Assembly: GCA_039024375.1 (NCBI GenBank)
Contig: JBCCQK010000091.1
Coordinates: forward strand, 1-19,396
Direction of reading: 5' to 3'
Origin: JAFMDF01 sp039024375
Lineage (GTDB): Bacteria; Bacteroidota; Bacteroidia; Chitinophagales; Saprospiraceae
Length of the DNA: 19,396 nt
Part shown: piece by piece, positions 15,301-19,396 of the stretch
Position numbering within the stretch: the stretch's first letter is position 1
Layout of the letters: each line of letters begins with the position of its first letter
Translations under genes and position numbers: made by a program
Notes under the pieces: model-generated
Seen by the model: only the letters and a program-made list of their open reading frames with translations
Told to the model about the DNA's origin: nothing
Databases searched by the model: none

Positions 15301-16123
15301 CTCGTAGGTAATCCATATCGGTACGCAATTCTTCCTCTTCCGAAATGATTAATTGCTCGTTTATCCAAATTTTGATATTGCCCGTGAATCCCGTCGCAAA
15401 AACTAGTTCTTTGGATGCTTCCAATTCGAAGAAGGTTTGTCCATAAACCACCGCATTATTACTAGGGACATAGTACTCCGTTGCTACCCAGGGCTGGTCG
15501 TCGGTCAACTCTGGGACAAACCACCGAATTGGCGCATTGTTCGTCGATTGGAAAGTGGTGGCTGGATTGGCTTCTTGGATGGGCGCATAATTTTTATTGA
15601 AGCCACTGCCCGAAGTATTATCGAACGGCCCGACCAATTGCCAGTCCTTGATACCTTTGATGGGGTCCCAGATAGCTTTACTTTCTTCAAAACGATTGCT
15701 CAATCCGTAATGAAAACCTATCATGTAACGTAGCGAGCCTTTCACGCTTGGATGTAGGTTGCCGTTGGCCAATAAATTTAGTAAAAACTCCTCTCGTTCT
15801 CTACTTTTCTTGCTTTGCCCATCCAGAATAGCGTCATCGTACCAAAAAGGAAAAAGATAAGGATTGGGGTTTTCGATTTGTGGAAAAATATTTTTTGCGA
15901 TACGCATATTGACGGCACCATCTTCCATCTCAGCCATATTTAACAGCATCAGTATCATGGATGCCTCGACTTGGGTCGCTTTTTTCTTAGTCGCCTCGTT
16001 TAATAGTTTTCTAGCGAGTACGTAATCGCCTTTTTCAAAAGTTTCCCAGATTTGTGGAATTGTATTGGCAGATAGTAAAATGCTAGAAATAGCGAGAAGA
16101 ATGGTTAAGAAGAATGATTTCAT
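12365..16123 (-). CDS. secreted TPR / DUF3857 / transglutaminase-like protein (1252 aa)
   Basis: A signal peptide (MKSFFLTILLAISSILLSAN) is followed by a helical segment. A beta-rich module at about 155-315 has the entry WQLVGPFDNTSGSGF and a KIWINEQLIIS strand, like a jelly-roll. TPR units run from about 350 to 640 (NILNHLLLAKTYYRSNRFND, SYWSDRSYIHQALNQKEAAI). DUF3857 follows at about 680-850 (AWQIQNEAGINQW, SLEIGDIIFVEYRLDSY), then a transglutaminase-like domain at about 890-1020 and a C-terminal beta domain. In the transglutaminase part the nucleophile Cys938 (RLGDCKDVSTLY) and His980 (DFNHCIIKI) are present. The position of the third residue, usually Asp in a YWLDPT-type strand, reads Glu995 (LFQELTD). 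DUF3857/transglutaminase proteins of Bacteroidota are periplasmic and mostly uncharacterised; some serve polysaccharide-use loci. No such genes flank this one. It starts at ATG 16123. Confidence 0.9.
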   Translation of the reverse strand: MKSFFLTILLAISSILLSANTIPQIWETFEKGDYVLARKLLNEATKKKATQVEASMILMLLNMAEMEDGAVNMRIAKNIFPQIENPNPYLFPFWYDDAILDGQSKKSREREEFLLNLLANGNLHPSVKGSLRYMIGFHYGLSNRFEESKAIWDPIKGIKDWQLVGPFDNTSGSGFNKNYAPIQEANPATTFQSTNNAPIRWFVPELTDDQPWVATEYYVPSNNAVVYGQTFFELEASKELVFATGFTGNIKIWINEQLIISEEEELRTDMDYLRAKVRVPTGKNRILVQLGYTSKSDYPNYMVRVFDENNEVIDLNCSSEYVPYNQSGTTLSQEKFPHFAEQFFQQKIKTSPKNILNHLLLAKTYYRSNRFNDAIKVLEQANELYPNNLLTNLELLYNFTSIDDRTKISTQIERLRKIDGDACFFALFDYEIHSESEDLDKLKQSVDKMRDCLGEDNEDYLAYYTNWLTRKKDFQKLLEVAQFAFEKYPENQTFLTYKFNILNNVQQKPEEAVALLEDFLTKNYNYDVYHLLKNEYVKRKENKKVEAILLKLHELYPNHIQSITNNSSYYYKIGDFDTALKFTNIGLQNAPYRASYWSDRSYIHQALNQKEAAIADLEKSITYNPNNFQDRERLRTLRGQSSVKELFKDKDRAAQIQQQLTKEVGTEADYTYLFYDKAVVVYEEGPYSEYFSMAWQIQNEAGINQWKEANIEYDSGSERLIFERAEVFKKNGEKVIAERSDNEFVFTSLEIGDIIFVEYRLDSYQYGQLAQEFWQTCTFDDFVPIMESRYRLLFPKDKAIYFKYSNFEHTPIKTEMDNFLLYDWTLTDVPLLKEENYMPTITEIGKTLSISTLDSWSDIANWYRDLSLPQAREDYNLQAIYEEIFPKGKATKMSETEKAEAIYSYILDNIQYSYVSFRQSGYVPQKPMVTISTRLGDCKDVSTLYHTLAQKAGLKTNLVLVNTRDNGEETILQPSIDFNHCIIKIDLPEATLFQELTDNNLPFGAIPNSIQRAQALVIPNLREEVPSELLNIPTRSVLKNTLQRQTALKVVDANLEVQTQLEVLGKPASSYRSYFADLTEEKQREKVGNLVGGYFDGDLDKLTYKFDNLTNIEKGFTFESDFVATKAVLSIGGIKAVKIPYMEVIFTADDFPQEARKSPLLYWRYESYDAYENEIELVLPEGVKIMEMPTNKSIKNDYLDYQLTFEKTDEQTLKIRRTVQLNRIAIPAAEYEQFRAVVQEILEVEDAYVAYK

Positions 16124-16455
16124 TACGAACGGGTTGTTAGAAAAATATATTAAGAGATTAATCGAATGAGTATTGTTACGTGATGTGTTTGTTTCTGGCT
16201 GTTAGAATAACCTTTTTTTTGGTAAAAAAATGGCTTATCTATTCATCGCTGCCCCGAGTTGTCTAATTTTTAGATAATGATGATAAAAATGTGAAGGTTT
16301 AAGACTGGATTTCGACTCGGAAGAGTCGAGTTACCTTTATCATCACTGGATTAGGTGTGAATCGACTTTCTTAGGATGCCTGCTGGATAAATCAATACGG
16401 AGAAATGAAGGAGGGACTACCATTTGGAACGGTTATAGAAGTTGATTCGTTGAGA
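16124..16455. other. divergent intergenic region with nested stem-loop
   Basis: This is the left part of the 502-bp gap between the minus-strand transglutaminase-like gene and the plus-strand ATPase. TGATGATAAA (16278-16287) is exactly complementary to TTTATCATCA (16336-16345). Between them sits a second perfect hairpin, CGACTC-GGAA-GAGTCG (16313-16328). Nothing else is recognised: no ORF and no promoter with both boxes. A TATTTTTC box lies at 16140-16147 on the minus strand, next to the transglutaminase-like gene start. Confidence 0.45.
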
Positions 16456-16612
16456 AGATTGAGCGATTTATCATTTGGATAATCCGCTCAAAGTATCTGT
16501 TTTATGTAGATTAAGCGAGTTATCGTTTTTATAATCCGCTTAAAATATCTATTTTTGTACAGATTGAGCGAGTTATCGTTTTTATAATCCGCTTAAAGTA
16601 TCTGATTGTTGC
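16456..16612 (+). repeat. three tandem 52-53-bp palindromic repeats before the ATPase gene
   Basis: Units begin at 16456, 16508 and 16561, each opening with AGATT. Each holds an interrupted palindrome, TT(G/A)AGCG-nn-TTAT...ATAA-TC-CGCT(C/T)AA, followed by an A(A/G)TATCT(G/A) tail. The arms are TTGAGCG/CGCTCAA in unit 1, TTAAGCG/CGCTTAA in unit 2 and TTGAGCG/CGCTTAA in unit 3. The G-C pair of unit 1 has become A-T in unit 2, so symmetry is kept; unit 3 keeps it only as G-U pairing in RNA. The last unit ends about 13 bp before the ATPase ATG (16626). Operator sites for a dimeric regulator, perhaps the ATPase itself, or RNA hairpins in its leader are the two readings. Confidence 0.78.
16550..16557 (+). 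promoter_or_regulatory. candidate -7 box for the ATPase gene
   Basis: TATTTTTG in the tail of repeat unit 2 matches TAnnTTTG exactly, with TTTT (instead of TTTG) 20 nt upstream at 16526-16529, inside the loop of that unit's palindrome. Transcription from here would leave unit 3 in a leader of about 60 nt, with units 1 and 2 overlapping or preceding the promoter. The equivalent positions of units 1 and 3 do not match the consensus. Confidence 0.42.
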
Positions 16613-16625
16613 CTAAATACTTTGT

Positions 16626-18059
16626 ATGAATGAACTTATCATCGGAAGAGAAAAACAAATTAGTGAACTAGAAACGGCATTTCTGTCCGATAAACCTGAA
16701 ATGGTTGCACTCGTTGGTCGTAGAAGGGTTGGGAAGACTTATCTAGTTAGACAGGTGTATGCGCAAAAAATCAACTTTGAATTAACGGGCTTACAATATG
16801 GTTCTAAAAAAGAACAGTTGCAGAATTTCGTATTTACATTGGGAAAATATTTTCCTAGTTATCAACTGCCTAATTTTCCTAACACCTGGTTAGAAGCCTT
16901 TCATTTTCTAAGTCAAGCCTTAGAATCTTTACAACAAAAGACGAAATTAGTGGTATTCTTAGATGAATTACCTTGGTTGGGAACTAAAAAATCTGGCTTC
17001 ATAACTGGATTAGGGTATTTTTGGAACAGTTGGGCTTCTAAGCAATCGGTTGTGGTTGTCATATGTGGCTCTGCGGCTTCTTGGATGATTGATAAAGTAA
17101 TTAATGACCGTGGTGGACTTCATAACAGAGTAACCCGACTTTTATATCTTTTTCCCTTTACATTGGCGGAAACGGAAGCCTACTGTCAGTCAAGAAAAAT
17201 TAAACTAAATAGGTTTCATATTCTACAAATTTACATGACGATGGGGGGGATTCCGATGTACTTGGACTTTCTTAAATCGGGTAAATCGGCGGTTCAAAAT
17301 ATTCAAGAAATTTGTTTTGAACCGACAGGCTACCTAAGGACTGAATTTGAAAGGTTATACGCTTCCCTTTTTGACAATTATCAAAACCATATTTCAATCG
17401 TTCGTGCTTTGGCTACAAAATGGAAAGGGTTGACAAGGCAAGAGATTATTCAACTGACCAAATTTCAAAATGGTGGAATGTTGACTAAACTACTCGATGA
17501 ATTGGAAAATTCAGGCTTTATTACTGTTTATGGCGGTTTTGGTAAAAAAGTAAAAGATAATTTGTTTAGACTGACAGATGCTTACTCTCTTTTCTATTTG
17601 ACGTACATTGAACCTCTAGGTAAAAGTAGTTTTACCGATTTTACGCAGCTCAGTGATTTACCAAAATGGAAAGTATGGAGTGGGTATGCTTACGAAAATG
17701 TATGTTTGACACATATCCAATCCATTAGAAGGGCTTTAAGTATCGCTGGGATGGCTTCCTCTATTTCTTCTTTCATTGCACGGCCAAAAGATGGACTAGC
17801 TGGTACTCAAATAGATTTAATCATTGACCGTGGCGACCAGACTATCAATATATGCGAAATAAGGTTTAATACCTCGAAATACGAAGTAACGAAGAAGGAT
17901 GTGCTTAATTTTCAAAATAAAAAGACGGTGTTTAAATACCATACTAAAACGAATAAACATCTTTTTCTCACCTTAATCACAACCATAGGTGTTATTGAAA
18001 ATAGTAATCGGCTCAACCACGTTGACCAAGTAGTTACTTTAGACGATTTGTTTTTGTAG
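16626..18059 (+). CDS. archaeal-type AAA ATPase with DUF234/nuclease-like C-terminus
   Basis: This 477-residue protein starts with the family opening IGREKQISELE (6-16). Walker A is GRRRVGKT (31-38), Walker B is KLVVFLDELPWL (107-118) with Asp113-Glu114, and ICGSAASWM (147-154) is sensor-like. A winged-helix region follows at about 255-320 (TRQEIIQLTKFQNGGMLTKL, GFITVYGGFGKK, LFRLTDAY). The C-terminal domain (about 345-460) has the layout of DUF234 and its relatives, which resemble PD-(D/E)xK nucleases: QIDLIIDRGDQTINICEIRF gives Asp397 and Glu411, but Arg413 stands where Lys is usual. No membrane segment. Such ATPases are abundant and mobile in Bacteroidota and Archaea, and their role is unsettled (defence or toxin-like roles have been suggested). 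By eye the gene is A/T-richer than the thiolase region, which suggests transfer. It has its own repeats upstream and a strong terminator downstream. Confidence 0.88.
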   Translation: MNELIIGREKQISELETAFLSDKPEMVALVGRRRVGKTYLVRQVYAQKINFELTGLQYGSKKEQLQNFVFTLGKYFPSYQLPNFPNTWLEAFHFLSQALESLQQKTKLVVFLDELPWLGTKKSGFITGLGYFWNSWASKQSVVVVICGSAASWMIDKVINDRGGLHNRVTRLLYLFPFTLAETEAYCQSRKIKLNRFHILQIYMTMGGIPMYLDFLKSGKSAVQNIQEICFEPTGYLRTEFERLYASLFDNYQNHISIVRALATKWKGLTRQEIIQLTKFQNGGMLTKLLDELENSGFITVYGGFGKKVKDNLFRLTDAYSLFYLTYIEPLGKSSFTDFTQLSDLPKWKVWSGYAYENVCLTHIQSIRRALSIAGMASSISSFIARPKDGLAGTQIDLIIDRGDQTINICEIRFNTSKYEVTKKDVLNFQNKKTVFKYHTKTNKHLFLTLITTIGVIENSNRLNHVDQVVTLDDLFL

Positions 18060-18103
18060 GATTTGAACGGGAAGCGGTTACTTCTGTGCTACTTAATTTT
18101 TTT

Positions 18104-18144
18104 AAAGGTGGATGATTCTTCGAAAGAATCATCCACCTTTTTTA
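18104..18144 (+). terminator. strong rho-independent terminator after ATPase
   Basis: AAAGGTGGATGATTCTT (18104-18120) is fully complementary to 18124-18140, giving a perfect 17-bp stem with a CGA loop, followed by six T in a row counting the stem end (CCTTTTTTATT). An A/T run on the left side as well makes it potentially bidirectional. It begins 44 bp after the ATPase stop. Confidence 0.88.
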
Positions 18145-18550
18145 TTCCCGATTTATAAATTTGGATAGTTGGACAAGCTAAATTGCGCATTTGAGTTCAA
18201 AATGTGTAAGTTGTAATTGTATGATTGCTAAATAGTTAGTTGTCAGAAGTGCTCGACCTATCCGAAAATGTTAATTTAGACGTCCGAATTTATGTTTCTG
18301 AACTGCATAAACATTTTTTATTCAGATATTTGTAAAAAAGCATTTCTATTCTTACATTCCTAACTTCAAGCTGTTAATGTGAGTTGAAGCCAATTGATAA
18401 CAACTTTCCCCCAATAGAAAATAGGATAACTTTTACCTTGTCTCTGCTAGCTGCAGTTGGAGACAATGTTACCCTTTTGCTGGCATACTGTTAATGAGGA
18501 ATATTCAAAAAACATAACCTTAAACAAAAAAGCACCAATCAAACTCTCTT
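18145..18550. other. intergenic region before the 2TM-beta gene
   Basis: About 400 bp of A/T-rich non-coding DNA. The only structure noticed is an inverted repeat TTGTCTC (18438-18444) and GAGACAA (18460-18466), with an inner CTGC-TAGCT-GCAG pairing, about 85 bp before the ATG at 18551. It could be an operator or a leader hairpin. No full promoter match and no small ORF with a convincing context were found. Confidence 0.4.
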
Positions 18551-19216
18551 ATGATTAAGTTAAACTTTGAAACCCTCTTTAGTCCAGCACTGCCGAGTCT
18601 CATTGGGCTATGTGTTGGTCGTTACGTCGCCAACTCCCAAAACTTCTTCATTGCGGCTATCATGGTTATTATTTTTGCCGCTATCTTCTTCTTATTTACG
18701 CAAATTGTCCTCTATTTTTTGAATTATAATATCTTCGAACGGAAGATTCAGGGGTCGTGGATTTCTATTTCGGAAAGCAAAGACCAGACTAAAGAAGCGG
18801 TGTATAGCATCTGCGAGTTTAAATACGATGACCCAAAGAAGTTACTATCCTATTCGGGTTTTTCTTTTAATGGCAATAGTAAAATTTCGGCCGAATTCAA
18901 ATCTACCTTAACCGACGTAAAACCAAGTGAACGGAAACTAACCTACGTGTACGAAGGACACTCTTTTGACTCGGAATCGGATACGACGATTGGCTTAGGG
19001 TTTGTACGTTTTTTTGCGAATACCAAAGGCGATTATTTCACAGCAACTGGGCACTTTCGAGGAGCGGGCAACGAGTATAGACCGATTTATTACAAACTCA
19101 TCAAGTTGACCAAAGAAATGTGCCAAGAATTGATTAAAAAGGATTCGATTGCGGACGCACAGGATATGCGGAAGATGGTTGATGCGTTTAAGGTGCGGGA
19201 CGATTTGAAGCCCTAG
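18551..19216 (+). CDS. two-TM, beta-rich membrane protein (Cap15/S-2TMbeta-like architecture)
   Basis: This 221-residue protein has two N-terminal hydrophobic segments (about 11-28, SPALPSLIGLCVGRYVAN, and 32-58, a longer Ile/Phe-rich helix). A cytoplasmic beta-rich domain follows (about 64-188), opening IQGSWISIS. Its strands include VYSICEFKYDD, LLSYSGFSFNG, LTYVYEGHS, IGLGFVRFFANTKGDYFTAT and YYKLIKL. A charged helical tail (about 190-221) ends the protein. Two TM helices followed by a roughly 120-residue beta-barrel-like domain is the plan of the SMODS-associated 2TM beta-strand-rich effectors (Cap15 of CBASS). There a cyclic nucleotide binds the barrel and the TM part disrupts the membrane. 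The match is one of architecture and general strand pattern, not of a diagnostic motif, and no CD-NTase gene is visible nearby. An unrelated membrane protein remains possible. Its TAG stop touches repeat copy B. Confidence 0.75.
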   Translation: MIKLNFETLFSPALPSLIGLCVGRYVANSQNFFIAAIMVIIFAAIFFLFTQIVLYFLNYNIFERKIQGSWISISESKDQTKEAVYSICEFKYDDPKKLLSYSGFSFNGNSKISAEFKSTLTDVKPSERKLTYVYEGHSFDSESDTTIGLGFVRFFANTKGDYFTATGHFRGAGNEYRPIYYKLIKLTKEMCQELIKKDSIADAQDMRKMVDAFKVRDDLKP

Positions 19217-19396
19217 TGTAGTGATTCGTAATTAGGTGACCAGTGACTAGTGGTTCAAGTCATAAATTCTCGACAGGTTAAATCGGCGCCTTTTTCCGTT
19301 ATGCTGCGTTATTTTTTTCTCAAAGAGTTACGGCTATTCTCAAAAAAAATGCCTTGTCTAACGAAAAAATACACTCGATTAAACTATCAATTACTT
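19217..19396 (+). repeat. fold-back MITE-like element copy B, abutting stop codon, cut by window end
   Basis: The terminal repeat ACTAGTGGTTCAAG starts at 19246. The sequence then follows the reverse complement of copy A (8201-8369) almost to its other end: shared stretches include GTTATGCTGCGTTATTT, ACGGCTATT, ATACACTCGATTAAACT and TCAATTACTT. The window ends roughly 18 bp before the expected far terminus. The two arms pair with each other as in copy A. The 29 nt between the TAG stop and the element (19217-19245) match the same interval after exbB at 24 of 29 positions. Relative to the gene it follows, the orientation equals that of copy A. Confidence 0.8.

Noticed and set aside
16456..16612. 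Possible CRISPR array
   Set aside because: The repeats are contiguous 52-53-bp units without unique spacers, number only three, and have no cas genes nearby.
19217..19396. Copy B as an ordinary rho-independent terminator
   Set aside because: It is far too long, shared in detail with a second locus, and has terminal inverted repeats. It may terminate transcription, but it is a repeat element first.

Overview
The window looks like a chromosomal segment of a Bacteroidota bacterium, probably from the Saprospiria/Chitinophagia side of the phylum (inference). The basis is A/T-rich leaders without Shine-Dalgarno sequences, promoter-like pairs of the Bacteroidota form (TTTG, about 20 nt, TAnnTTTG), a doubled exbD next to exbB and tonB, a large secreted TPR protein, a DUF3857/transglutaminase giant, and many short palindromic intergenic repeats. 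I see no rRNA, tRNA, transposase gene or CRISPR array.

Layout. Positions 1-324 hold the 3' part of a four-helix-bundle (S23/IVS-type) protein gene. Positions 393-9079 are mostly minus-strand cell-envelope genes. These are, in transcription order, exbB, exbD, exbD, a secreted TonB-C-terminal-domain protein, tonB and a 1040-residue secreted TPR protein. A plus-strand island interrupts this block at 3967-5067. It carries a TrmH/SpoU RNA methyltransferase, a DUF433 antitoxin-like gene with a good promoter, and what looks like the stump of its PIN-like toxin, running into a strong terminator. Positions 9718-11742 hold a plus-strand pair, an acetyl-CoA acetyltransferase and an MBL-fold hydrolase. 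Next comes a minus-strand mini-operon of two tiny unknown genes (11894-12248) with its own candidate promoter and terminator. A 1252-residue secreted TPR/DUF3857/transglutaminase-like protein follows (12365-16123, minus). Positions 16626-18059 encode an archaeal-type AAA ATPase with a nuclease-like C-terminus, preceded by three tandem palindromes. The last gene (18551-19216) is a small two-TM, beta-rich membrane protein.

How the parts fit. ExbB, the two ExbD proteins and TonB form an inner-membrane energy transducer that uses the proton gradient to drive outer-membrane TonB-dependent transport or envelope maintenance. The secreted TonB-domain protein and the TPR protein probably work in the same periplasmic setting. 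The thiolase and MBL hydrolase look like a metabolic pair.

The least expected structure is a family of palindromic repeats. Two copies of one roughly 170-bp fold-back element (8201-8369, and 19246 to the window end) lie in the same relative orientation exactly 29 nt after the TAG stop codon of two unrelated genes, and they share sequence up to that stop. One arm pair shows a compensatory change. A different 135-bp inverted repeat (9548-9682) carries a promoter-like TAnnTTTG box in each end, one of them 39 nt before the thiolase start. The three 52-53-bp palindromes before the ATPase also preserve symmetry by paired changes. The 2TM-beta protein has the architecture of CBASS Cap15-type effectors, but no nucleotidyltransferase gene is visible nearby, so that link is only a hypothesis.
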